A stretch of 64,000 nucleotides of DNA, from the NCBI GenBank assembly GCA_030159075.1, contig BROG01000131.1, positions 635,501 through 699,500 of the forward strand. The letters run 5' to 3'. A program made the position numbers and the translations under genes. The notes beneath the pieces were generated by a model, which had not been told where the DNA came from, searched no databases, and worked only from the letters and a program-made list of their open reading frames with translations. Positions 26,031 through 51,625 of the stretch are shown piece by piece; the stretch's first letter is position 1, and the number at the start of each line of letters is the position of its first letter. The DNA is from Atrina japonica. Taxonomy: Eukaryota > Mollusca > Bivalvia > Pterioida > Pinnidae.

Positions 26031-26164
26031 TTTGATTTGATTTGATTTTTTGTTTTACGCCATACTCAACAATCTTTCAGTCATATGATGGCGTCCAGTT
26101 TTTATTGGTGGAGGACAAACCCACCGACCTTCCGCAAGAAAACTGGCAAACCTTCCCACTTAAT
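26031..26164 (+). mobile_element. SINE-like element, family B, with 13-bp target-site duplication
   Basis: A 134-bp element starting with a TTTGA microsatellite, then 'ttacgccatactcaacaatc' and 'catatgatggcgtccag'. It is flanked exactly by GGTAAATACTAGA on both sides (26,018-26,030 and 26,165-26,177). The body matches the element at 28,520-28,745, which retains a tRNA-like part. Confidence 0.8.
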
Positions 26165-26654
26165 GGTAAATACTAGAGAAAATGGTAATAAGATTTTGCA
26201 AAATATAGGTGATTTACAGTAACTTATTTTATTTGAAAATTAGTGGAGTTGTGAAATACATATAATAGTTATTGGGATAATATGTTATTGATAGTAGATT
26301 CTAGTTATGTATGGGTAAACTTTATATCTCCCTTCATGTGTTGACTACTTTTGTGTACTTGTATTCATCAGTGTGCTGTGTTGTGCTAAAACACATCTAT
26401 TATAGTGTAATGGATAACAAATGGTTTATATTACATCATGTTAATTGCCATATATTACTGTTTATACACTTTTTTAATTTCTCACAGGTGTATATATACC
26501 CAATTAGTAGCTTTAATATCATCAGTGGTCACAATAAATTGCTTTTAATGATCATCAATTTTACAAGTAAAAATGGCAGTCAGTTGTTTGTGATTTTATT
26601 TGAGTACCCATCCTTTTTCTGTTAAAGCATTTGTTAAAAGATATATTACGCAGT

Positions 26655-27026
26655 TTAAAGGGACATCAGGTTTTTTTCAACAACAAAAAAATATTTTGAA
26701 TTTTTTTTACTTTTACTTGATATACAATAACAAATAAGAGCCACACACAAGCCTAAAATATTTTATATTCCTATATATTTAGTGAAAATAAGGTAAGGTC
26801 CAGTGTAGAATGCATATAAATAGTAAGGTTGAATTAATCAACTGCAAATGAAAAAGTGTCAAACTGGGCCTCTCAATCAATTTTCATAAAATATATAGTA
26901 ATTTCAGATCTTTTTTATGCCTATGTGCATTTGTATATCTCTTATTTGTTATTGTATATGAATCTAAGTAGTAAAAAACAAAAGAACATTGTTTTAAGAA
27001 AAAAAGTGTGGCTTATGTCCCTTTAA
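26655..27026. repeat. MITE with TTAA ends and TIR TTAAAGGGACAT
   Basis: The left edge TTAAAGGGACAT and right edge ATGTCCCTTTAA are inverse copies, and longer imperfect pairing follows inward ('ataacaaataagag' against 'ctcttatttgttat'). TTAA at both ends fits piggyBac-type target duplication. Confidence 0.7.
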
Positions 27027-27666
27027 GTTACCTTAAGTGAAAGTTGACATAAGAAAACTTGAACCAGAGGTCCATTTCCTCTGCTTTAATGTTGATCAAA
27101 ATGTATATAAGTGTACTTAATTCCATCTTCCCAAGTCAAGGTTTTACGATCCACTTCATTACTCACACACAACAGTTCATTCATTCGATTGTAAAACCTT
27201 TGATTGTTAGTGTCCAAGACAAGGATATGTCTGATAATAATTTGATAGGATGAATATTATGAGTATTGTTTAAATATCTAAATAGTACCAGTATACATTT
27301 CAAGCTGCCTCAACTGTTTTACATTTATCAATTTTATGGCAATATTAAGACCAGGAGAAAATTGTATCATTTTGGTATTATTTGTCACATAGATCTTTAT
27401 ATATGTTTAAATCATTTCGGGAGTCAGTGCCATGTCAATGTTCGGTTGCAATACATGTACAGTATATTCATGTTAAGTAATTTTGAAATCAATTTTTGTA
27501 AAACTAAAAATATGTAATTTATTAAGTCATTCTTTAAAAAGATAGTTTAATTATCTGGAAAGAGATAAAAACGTAGTTTAGAGCTTTATGGATGTGCCAG
27601 ATTATTTATATCTCTTGTTGGTGAAAAGACTTCTGCTAATGCTGCAATTACCAATACCCAACAAAA

Positions 27667-28092
27667 TACAGTCAAACCTCATTATCGTGAGTATAAATAA
27701 AATCTTGATTCATCGCATGAGCATATCGGTAATTATAAAAATTTGAGAATGGAGAGCAAAATAATGGAATTTTTTGTGAAGATTTTTATTCATTGTATGT
27801 ACTAAAAAACAGATACAGAAAGCATATTTGTTCAGTACTAGTCATATAATCACAATGATTTAATTATGATGTATACAAAATTAACTTCTAGATAACTGGT
27901 CACTTGCACATTTAAATTATTCGGAACCATTTTTAAAATCAACATTAGCAGTTTTTCGACTTTTCCAATCTCAAATTATCAGGTCTTTTTTTAAGTAAGA
28001 TATAGAAGGAAAACTGTGGGGATTGGCACTTCATCTCGAGATAACTGGGTAGGTCAAGATTACTGATCTCGACATAACAAGTTTTGACTGTA
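27667..28092. repeat. 426-bp mariner/pogo-like MITE
   Basis: Left end TACAGTCAAACCTCATTATC; right end CGACATAACAAGTTTTGACT then GTA. It has TA at the edges and no transposase frame. It is related to the shorter element at 3,970-4,144. Confidence 0.6.
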
Positions 28093-28519
28093 TTTCCCTT
28101 TTTGTGATACATGATAATTTAGTATGACCTTGACTTAGTAAAGGGTAAATTTGAGATATTTCTATTTATTTGTAAACTATAAGATGTTTGATATGTGTTC
28201 CTAATTAGTGTTGTGTATGCAATACGATTTCATATGCTACCATCAATGCTTGTTGGAAGAAAACTTTTTTCCCCCCCAAATTTACGATAAATAGAATACA
28301 TGTATTTAATAACACTATCAACTTACTTTTTCATTGCAAAAATTCATATTTTGATGGCTTTTTGTTATTCATTTTCATTCAAAATATCAAATATTGTATG
28401 TAATCTGACACTTGTGTGTATTAACTCATTACTTAAATAAAGTAATAAATTTCTGTAAAGTTCAGATGTGTGTTTTCACTTCAGTTTAGAAAAAAATGTC
28501 ATGTGAATTTGAATTTTGA

Positions 28520-28745
28520 ATGGTGTTTTACATCACACTCGACAATATTTCAGTTATATGGTGGCGGCCAGATTTTATTGAGAAAATCTGTTTACAATGT
28601 ACCCGGGAAGAGACCACTGACCTTCCGCAAGTAAAGTGGCAAACTTTCTCACAAAAGTTACTTTAGGTTCCAGCAGGACTGGAACCTGCACCTACAGAAA
28701 GTAAAAGACTTCATGGTTCAAAGTGTGATGCTCTAACCACTCCCC
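28520..28745 (-). mobile_element. tRNA-derived SINE fragment, family B
   Basis: On the minus strand a tRNA-like head (GAGTGGTTAGAGCATC as A-box region; GGTTCCAGTCC as B box) is followed by the body shared with 26,031-26,164 ('cgccaccatataactgaaat'). No clean target duplication was found, so its edges are approximate. Confidence 0.55.
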
Positions 28746-28751
28746 CCCAAA

Positions 28752-29100
28752 TCTTCCAAAGTCAAGGTTTTCTGATCCACTTTGTTCCTCATACACCTTG
28801 ACAGATCTGGCCTGTATATTGTGACTTTGCCGTGTCAATTTCCACTTGCTACAGCTAATCATAAAGCTTCTAACAAATGATCTCGCATTAACCACATTGA
28901 AGTGGGGAGTATGTAAACACAGATACAGTAAATGATGTAAAGGCTATGCCAGAAGTTTTTTCATTTGCTAAAAGTTAGGGGTCAGTCTCAGGTAAATTTA
29001 AGTGTTTTAATCAGCACTAGATGTCGCCAAACATGAAATGTAATCCATCAAGGTGTATGAGGAATGAAGTGGATTAGGAAACCTTGATTTGGTAAGATGG
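28752..29100. repeat. ~350-bp palindromic pair with ~50-bp arms
   Basis: The arm at 28,752-28,804 (CAAGGTTTTCTGATCCACTT then GTTCCTCATACACCTTGA) recurs in inverse at 29,047-29,098. A single arm is also at about 27,128-27,180. The arrangement fits a foldback MITE. Confidence 0.65.
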
Positions 29101-29603
29101 AGAAGTAGTCACTAAATACTTTTCTTCATCGTTTCTGTTGTTAAAATCAGCTTTTACCTATTCACCTGCTTCAAAGTATCATTTGTGTAACAGCTTTTCA
29201 CTTCAATAGGAAAACAATTAGAAGCATAAGAGTAATATGACACTGAAATTCATTATTATTTGAAAATATGTACATCAATTTAGAATGCTTTTCATTTTAA
29301 GAAAGTTTTGGTAAAAATTTAACAAAAATTAGAGTACATTATTTTTTGAGAAAGTCTTCATATATTTCATCTTACTACTTTACCATTGTATCTTAAGTAA
29401 TTTACTGTACTTGATATATTGGTTCTTGTGAAATATTTGTTAGAAAATTTCTTATGAAAATGTTTGGAGAGTACATGTATATGTAAATGACTTTTTGTAA
29501 TTTAACCTTATTTATAGTAATTTGACATTATTAGCCCACCATCAACAGATGTTGGGCTATTATTATCACTCTTCTTCTGTGGACCGTCCATAAAAATCCT
29601 TAT

Positions 29604-30045
29604 TATCGCCATTTCTCAGAAATTATTGAAGGGATCTTTATGAAATTTGACATATAGGTTCTGCGTAAGGTCTAGTTGTGCAGTGGACATTTTCTAGTCT
29701 GATCACAAAATGGCTGTCAGGTGGCCATTTTGGATTTTGAAAATAAAAGTTTTCAGAAAGTACTACATGTATAGGGATATTTATGAAATTTGACATGAAG
29801 GTTCTCCTTGAGGTCCAGTTATGCAAATTACATTTTCAGGCGGGTTGGATCATAAAATGGCTGGCAGACGGCCATCTTGGATTTTGACAATTAAAGTTTA
29901 TCGCTATTTCTCAGAATGTACTGAATGGATCTTTATGAAATTTGATATATAGGTCTCCTTGTGCAGTGTACATTTTCAGGTGTCGGATCACAAAATGGCT
30001 GCCAGGTGGCCATCTTGGATTTTGACAATCAAAGTTTATGTATTT
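29604..30045. repeat. Three tandem units of ~125-155 bp
   Basis: Each unit contains 'ctttatgaaatttgacatat', then 'aggtctagttgtgcagt', 'tcacaaaatggctgccaggt' and 'ggccatcttggattttgaca'. Units start near 29,604, 29,754 and 29,914. The block is preceded by 'agcccaccatcaacagatgt tgggct', a composition known from bivalve repeats. Confidence 0.75.
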
Positions 30046-32206
30046 CTTGAAAATTATTTATATCGTCTACCACTGAACCATGGATTTCTTATTTGTTATG
30101 GGTAGACACATTCATTGGGTCATATGGGGGGGGGGGGGGTCCTTCCCCACTCCTTGAAATTTATATTTAAACTTAAAACCCCTTCACAGCCCCTCTGTTT
30201 AACCATTTATATTATTGATTGTTATGTACTGCCACATGCCTGAAATATACACTTTGCTAAATTTAATGTCAAATCAGGACTCAGCGAGACAGATTATGTG
30301 TAATGTTAGTTTTACTCGATGCAGGTCACGACCAGCATTTTCACTTTTAGAAGTTGATAGGTATGGTTAAGCTATCTTGGATTATAGCAGTTTATGTTTG
30401 GTATTTATTTTGGCCAAATAGCCATGGGATTCAAATTTCTTCTATCAGACATATATGAAATAAAAATAAATCAAATTAATGTAGATCTAAACACAAAAAA
30501 ACTTCAATTTTCAGCCTCTAAATAAATTAAAAATTAACATTCTAAAATTTACTTGTTGTATCTACCGCAACAACTTAAAACAGAATCTATTGTCTGCCGT
30601 GCATTTACACTCATTTCAAAATAAAACACGAGTATTTATTGAACCTACTTAAATTTAAACCAAACATGACACTGAACAGGTAAATTTTTTCTTTCATAGC
30701 AAAAAAAGGCTGCGATTTAAATCAAATTTTTGGGCTTGTAATATCAAAGGTAAACAATCTTATTTAGGGCCATTACCGTGGTACATGAACATATACTCTG
30801 CCTAGACTAAATAAACGACCAAACAATGTTCTCTATCTTGTATTAATTAATATAAATAATTGTACAGGTGAAAAAGACAGTTTACCCAATGTTTATTGTT
30901 AAAGAAATAATTTTTCATCAACATAATTTGGGCCTAAAGTCGAATTGTAGCAAAACGATTTATCACCAATTTAACTTATAGACAGCGACACTTTCGGCAA
31001 TGGAAAAACTTCTTTTGTTGAAGACATCGTTTCCGTTTCAAATCCAGTATGAATAGACCGATTACACAAAAAGTTTTGGATTATACATCCAAATCTTATC
31101 GTGATTAACTTCAAAAGTTGTGATGATTGTCGTGTAAACACCCCACATTGGACATGGCGATTTCCCCAAACTTCTGTGGAAACGAGAACTTGAGAGTAAC
31201 ATTCAATAATGTTAGCTCCCTTAGCCATATAAATATACACAGTATACAAGTGACAGTCCGCTGAAATAGAGCAGTAGCTGGTTATGTAAGGCATGTGATC
31301 ACCATAGAGGGTGTATAAATAAAGGAAATAAGCACAGGGAATCTCATTAAGGCAGGTTATGTATAGTGATTAGTTGACAAACACATTGATGAGTTTTAAA
31401 AATGGACAGGAATGCGCCATTTGCACCAGCACCTCCTACTCGATACTATACCCGCTATTCTGCTTTTATTTTCATGGACTAGAAAACATACATGTTTTTG
31501 AGAGTTCAATAGAAATTTATTTAACTTCATGTTGGTATCAACGATATGTAATTATTTCAATTAAAATCACTGTATGGTGGTAGCTCTCAATATCAATATG
31601 ATGAATGGCGGAGTAATAGTCTACTGTAGTTTCTCAAGGCAGGCTCATGATCACTGGAATCATATAGTGGAATTCCATATTTGTAAATGGATCGATGATG
31701 TTTTGTTGAAACGAACTACAAATCGCATTGCATAATTTCGAAACGCAGAGAAAGTAGAATTGTGGTATTTCATTAAATAATTATTCAAAATATTGGACTT
31801 TTCTGTGAAAGAGTTCTCGAGTTGGACTATATTTTACAAATGCAACCTCCATGACTTCCTCACTGCTAACAGGATAGCCCTCAATGAAAAGTAGAAGTAA
31901 ACCTATGACAGGTTATTACATAACAACCCAAATATATATATATACATATACACATGTATATATAAAATAATACACATTGATATGCGACAATAAATATATA
32001 TAAATACGTACATGTTCAATAATGATGAAATGTAATTTATAAGATATCCAAGTCACTCTGTCCAGTTACAGAATAAATTTTGTGTAAATTATTAGACCTT
32101 ATTGAAGCTCGAGTATTGAATAAATTTAGTGACTCAGGGCACTGGTGTAGATAATCTCTAGTTCACTTGCATGAATCATGTTCACATAAATGTAGAATTT
32201 TAAGGT

Positions 32207-32425
32207 ACAGGTCTACCAAGGTAAACTGGCATATGTTTACAAACACTAATCTAAATAAAATCATAACAGGGGTGACAAGCCACTTGTTGTCACCAAAGTA
32301 TTAGAGATTCAGTAATGCATGGAGTCTGTGCAAGGCAATATGTTTTCTCTGTACAACCTATTTTTGGTATCATTTTGGTTTTTGAATCCTACCCAGATGT
32401 GCCACTTTACCTTGGTCCACCTATA
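32207..32425. repeat. MITE family D (copy 2)
   Basis: Left end ACAGGTCTACCAAGGTAAAC, right end TACCTTGGTCCACCTATACC. The interior closely follows the copy at 40,421-40,648 ('aacaggggtgacaag', 'attcagtaatgcatggagtc', 'gtgcaaggcaatatgtttt'). Confidence 0.7.
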
Positions 32426-32614
32426 CCTCTACAAGAATTCCTTCTCTAGAATGGTGTCAAAATGTTTGGAAAATACCAAGAAAAACACAGTCCATGAAAT
32501 TAAAATTTTATTTGTTAAGAGAATGTTGCAGCGACAAAGTTATTGCACCACTGTTTAAAATACACTTAATTGGTCTTCTTGGACACAACACATAACATCA
32601 CTATCTTGTGGATT

Positions 32615-32620
32615 TTTATT
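32615..32620 (-). terminator. Candidate poly(A) signal of the DDX5/17 gene
   Basis: The minus strand reads AATAAA about 140 bp downstream of the helicase stop codon. It is one of several AATAAA-like sites in this AT-rich flank and was chosen only for its distance. Confidence 0.35.
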
Positions 32621-32757
32621 ATGACTTGTGGTGATGAGGAGTTAAAATAACTTACATTTAACTAATGGATGAAATGATTAGATGCGAATCTTAGAGACGA
32701 TATATAACAGTTTTAAAACAACATGCTAAAAATGTCCAAATGAGAATAACCTAGCAT

Positions 32758-48462
<15,705 letters not shown>

Positions 48463-49017
48463 ATTGTTTAGTTATGTTGTTAACTTTCGACTGAATTTCT
48501 TTAGGTAGTTCTTGTTTTCTTCCCACCCAAATAAAATGTTAGATTCGTCTTCCTCACTCTGTCAATTACTTTACAAAGAGACCGCACTTCTATATTCATC
48601 CGCGTAATGACGTAGTTTGGTTTATAAAATTTAATATAGGATAAAATAGTCATCATTATTCGCATATACTTTATATACATTAATAAACTGATATCCCTAC
48701 CTATCGTTCGTGATATCAGTTGATCAATAATTTTTAGATGTCAGCATATATATGTATCTTTATTATATCGCGAAACAATAAATGTCGGAGGCAGTAATTT
48801 GTCATTTTCCGGTTGTCAGAACGAGGTAAAATGATGTCATTAGGATTTCCGTTTTATGGTCGGATCTAACTCGAATAGTTACAGCGTCCCCTTACGGTCA
48901 GGATCGATAAAAACGAATCATTTTTCCAAAAATATTTGGCCTGAGTCATATATTCATTGAAAACTTGTTAACTTATGCAGTGTGTGAAAGTTTGTGGTCT
49001 AAATTAGTTTGAATGTG
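48463..49017. other. Helicase 5' flank: presumed promoter and 5' UTR
   Basis: 555 bp upstream of the helicase ATG, with no coding content and no clear TATA box at a usual distance. CpG is slightly more frequent than in neighbouring introns. Transcription start is not determined. Confidence 0.35.
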
Positions 49018-49383
49018 TCAATATCTTTCAACACCAACATGTCACAAGTCCCGTGCCACTACTTTCAACTTCAAGGTAACAGAATTGAACAAATACTTCA
49101 CACACGACTCAGACTTAACTGTAGTTCCCTCAAGTCTCATCTTTATGCGCGTAATATCATAGATAACCCTAACTGTACTAACAACCCGTCACTTTCTAGT
49201 AGAATGTCCTCTGTACACCGCCGCCCGTGCGCGTTATTTAGATCCACTCCCATTTCCAAAAACTGAACATGTCTTATTGTATGGAAGTCTAACATTGAAC
49301 GTAGCAGACAACATTGAAATTGTCAAAGCGGTTCATAAATACATAACTGCAAGTAAAAGATTCTCGTACTTGATTGACCCGTA
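49018..49383 (+). pseudogene. 3' remnant of a non-LTR retrotransposon (LINE) ORF
   Basis: One frame (49,018-49,190) encodes a stretch with ILHTRLRLNCSSLKSHLY and ARNIIDNPNC. After a frame change a second (about 49,205-49,383) encodes VECPLYTAAR and ends AVHKYITASKRFSYLIDP before TAA. The order (LR.R.NCSSLN/K, then C..C/H-like region, then ECPLY) is typical of the region after the reverse transcriptase domain in LINEs of molluscs and cnidarians. The 5' part is missing and the frame is broken, so it is dead. Confidence 0.7.
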
Positions 49384-49423
49384 ATTATTTCAATATTACC
49401 TAGTAGTATATAAGTTTGTTTGT

Positions 49424-49617
49424 TTGTTTATTGTTGTTTAACGTCCCACTCGAGAATATTTCACTCATATGGAGACGTCACCAAATGCCGGTGAAGGGCT
49501 TCAAATTTTGGCCTATGCTCGGCACTTACGGCCATTGAACAGTAGGGTTCTTTAACGTGCCAACACCTACTGTGACACGGGACCTCCAGCTTTTACTGTC
49601 TCATCCGAAAGACAGGA
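49424..49617 (-). mobile_element. tRNA-SINE family A, interrupted at the Polinton edge
   Basis: The inverse SINE body runs normally until GAAAGACAGGA (about 49,617), where the intact copy at 47,581-47,842 continues 'aaccaacctg...' into the tRNA head. Here the sequence switches to unrelated DNA. This makes about 49,618 the best estimate of the left boundary of the virus-like element. Confidence 0.7.
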
Positions 49618-49879
49618 ATGTGTTTTGTATAATACCAGTTCTGCGCCACTTCCCATTCCATGGTCTATTTATACCACTAAATCTCTCCATTCTAATGGAT
49701 TGAGTCGTACCCGGGAATTCACCGAATACCTGGGTGGCAATCGACCGCGACGTTCGGTGAATTCCGAGAACCGACGGCCTCATTCGCTTCCGATAAATTG
49801 GTCAAGACGTTCGGGGGGTATTATATTGGCATAATAATAAAAATTGAAATGATATAAGAAATTCTATGAGTAATTAAAA
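49618..49879. other. Left terminal non-coding region of the Polinton, with inverse repeats
   Basis: GTATAATACC near 49,627-49,636 is matched in inverse by GGTATTATA near 49,817-49,825. Inside, GGAATTCACCGAA (about 49,714-49,727) pairs with TTCGGTGAATTCC (about 49,753-49,766). This may be the terminal inverted repeat region, but the partner end is off-window. Confidence 0.4.
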
Positions 49880-50559
49880 ATGGGTACGAGTGGCAAGCAT
49901 GTAAAATCAATGTTGATCAGTTTGAGTTGAACAGATTGAGCATCGAAAAACCCCGTAAGGGTTGTTTTTTCGCCGATATACTATATAAGTATACGAACGA
50001 TGTCTTTCAACCTCTTAGAATACAAACTCCCACGTTATTATCGTATGGAGTAAGTGATACGTTTACACCTTATACGATATCACTAGCTTTTGATCACGAT
50101 AAAAAGTACAAGGAGGAACAAGAAAAGTTTGAGGAACTCATCCAAGAGATCGAATAGTTTATTAGAAAAGAAGTCCAGAAACATAAGGGCTTTTTAATAG
50201 AGAATGGCAGAAAGAAGCCGATCGCAGCTGATGATCTTGCGCTCTTAAACGCGGGGAGGAGGCATACCGTTATGTATGCAAAACTTAAAATGGATGAAGA
50301 GGAAATAAAAACTACGTTTATGAAACAAACGAAAGGAGGGGTGGTTAATTTAATCCCATCAGATTACATAGGCAAAGCATGCAAGGTTATTACGGTTTTA
50401 ACATTTAGTTATGTTTTCATCGGAGCTAAAAGCGAATCCATTAAATCGTCTGTGGATGTTGTTGCCGTTAGGAGATTAGTTACGGCAAGTGACATAGTTG
50501 ATGAGACGGTAGACGAAATCGAGTACGAGCCTAACTCAGACGACGAGGATGACGAATAA
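49880..50559 (+). pseudogene. Putative ssDNA-binding protein with acidic C-terminal tail (broken)
   Basis: The promoter-like motif TTCTATGAGTAATTAAAA ends at ATG 49,880, but that frame closes after 16 codons. The long frame runs from about 49,879 in another register, through FFADILYKYTNDVFQPLRIQ, to an in-frame TAG at 50,155-50,157. The same register then stays open to 50,559, through GRRHTVMYAKLKMDEEE and VLTFSYVFIGAKS, ending in the acidic tail EPNSDDEDDE. A small beta-rich protein with an acidic tail beside replication genes resembles single-stranded DNA-binding proteins of the OB-fold kind; this is inference. A frame offset at the start and one nonsense codon make it a likely pseudogene. 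An ATG-less open frame beginning at TTG 49,927 is probably not a true start. Confidence 0.5.
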
Positions 50560-50598
50560 TAATTTGAAATAGCATAAGAAATTTTCTATGTATAATAA

Positions 50599-50934
50599 AA
50601 TGACTTTAAATAAACTGTTCCATAGTATCGGGGTAAGCCGAATGACAGAACGACGTGTCAGATGCCTGTACACGTTAGAAGGATCCGCGATTCTCCATGT
50701 CCTAATAAGACCGCTCCGGATTCGATCTTTTGTTTTATTCACCACAAATATATGAAAAATCGCGATTTTCGCCCTTTGAGATTTTGTGAATCGTGTGGAA
50801 GATGGATGCCTGAGTCTTCCCGCCACGCCACTTGTTATTCCTGCGGTAACAGAAGACAGCGAAGTCATTATTATTATATAAAGTCTAGAGGACCCCCCAA
50901 ACATGTGGAAGACCCCGAAAGTACTAAAATATAA
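50599..50934 (+). pseudogene. Small zinc-finger protein, frameshifted near its start
   Basis: The motif TTTCTATGTATAATAAA leads to ATG 50,599. Its frame begins MTLNKLFHSIGVSRMTERRV but leaves the zinc-finger register before 50,662. The second register (open 50,662-50,934) holds a C..C..H pattern (SPCPNKTAPDSIFCFIHH) and a CESC-x14-CYSC pair, then a basic tail. Two zinc-binding sites in about 90 residues suggest a nucleic-acid-binding or late regulatory protein. Function unknown. Confidence 0.5.
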
Positions 50935-50935
50935 A

Positions 50936-51593
50936 TTATTGTATAAACTTATATTCCATAGGTAGTACCGTATCTAAAATGACTTTACTATATTTATGCT
51001 GTACTAAGTCGTTTTTAATACGTTCTCTCTCTCCCCCGTTTTTTTTTTTGGGAATAGCAGCGTTTTCAGATAAACATAAGTCGAAAGAATCATCATCTTT
51101 AGTACCAAATAAACAACACCATTGAGTTTGAAGACGAAAGCTTTTAGATGGGGCATTAAAACATTGTGTTAAAACCCACACACTTTGTTTTGCGTGACGA
51201 CCGGTATATGCAAACGTCGTTAAAAAATCTGATCTCTTCTTTATTTGTTTCGTAGCCGCACAATCATCGATGATGTACAACGTAGACGTCCCTTGGTATT
51301 TGTCGTAAAAAATAAATTCGCAACAGTTCCTGTATTTGCTCTATCTCCTCCCCATTCTCCTGCATCGAGACGGGGTTGACGATCACGACTCGTTTATCTT
51401 TAGGATGTTTTACATCTTCTCCAATCCACGGTCTCGCTTTATAGGTCTTGTTGAACTCGATTGTTGGACATAGGATGATGATGTGTTCGAAAAAATCTTT
51501 ATATTCGGTTTCCAACAGATCGAGTACAAATTCTGTTTTCCCACAAGCCGTTGCCCCCACAATCATGGCAGAATGAGGCTCTTTAATAAACAT
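50936..51593 (-). pseudogene. A32-type genome-packaging ATPase, split by one frameshift
   Basis: FtsK/HerA-type ATPase that drives DNA into capsids in Polintons and nucleocytoplasmic large DNA viruses. The N-terminal half (51,264-51,593) starts at ATG 51,593 directly after TATAAAAA and has Walker A GATACGKT at residues 13-20. The C-terminal half (50,936 to about 51,300) has Walker B YIIDDC and the downstream WVLTQCFNAPSK segment. The registers differ by one base, at or near a run of six T on the minus strand (about 51,305-51,312). The total would be about 215 residues, normal for the family. A single homopolymer change is the only disruption seen, so this may be a sequencing error. Confidence 0.8.
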
Positions 51594-51625
51594 TTTTTAT
51601 ATGACATCCACTTTTTTAAATTTTT

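Larger units (their letters stand above)
24838..32757. other. Intergenic region between two convergent genes; repeats only
   Basis: About 7.9 kb separates the 115-aa protein gene (+) from the helicase gene (-), so both 3' ends face it. No exon was supported. It contains a SINE-like element (26,031), a TTAA-flanked MITE (26,655), a mariner-type MITE (27,667), a tRNA-SINE fragment (28,520), a palindromic pair (28,752-29,100), tandem ~150-bp units (29,604), a poly-G run near 30,126-30,140, a TA-rich microsatellite near 31,930-32,010 and a MITE (32,207). Confidence 0.5.

Noticed and set aside
26311..26625. 104-codon hydrophobic plus-strand frame
   Set aside because: Composition is that of AT-rich DNA; no splice or family support.
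51300..51315. Programmed -1 frameshift at T TTT TTA in the packaging ATPase
   Set aside because: The slippery heptamer is in the right register, but the downstream half is in the +1, not the -1, register, so a one-base insertion fits better.
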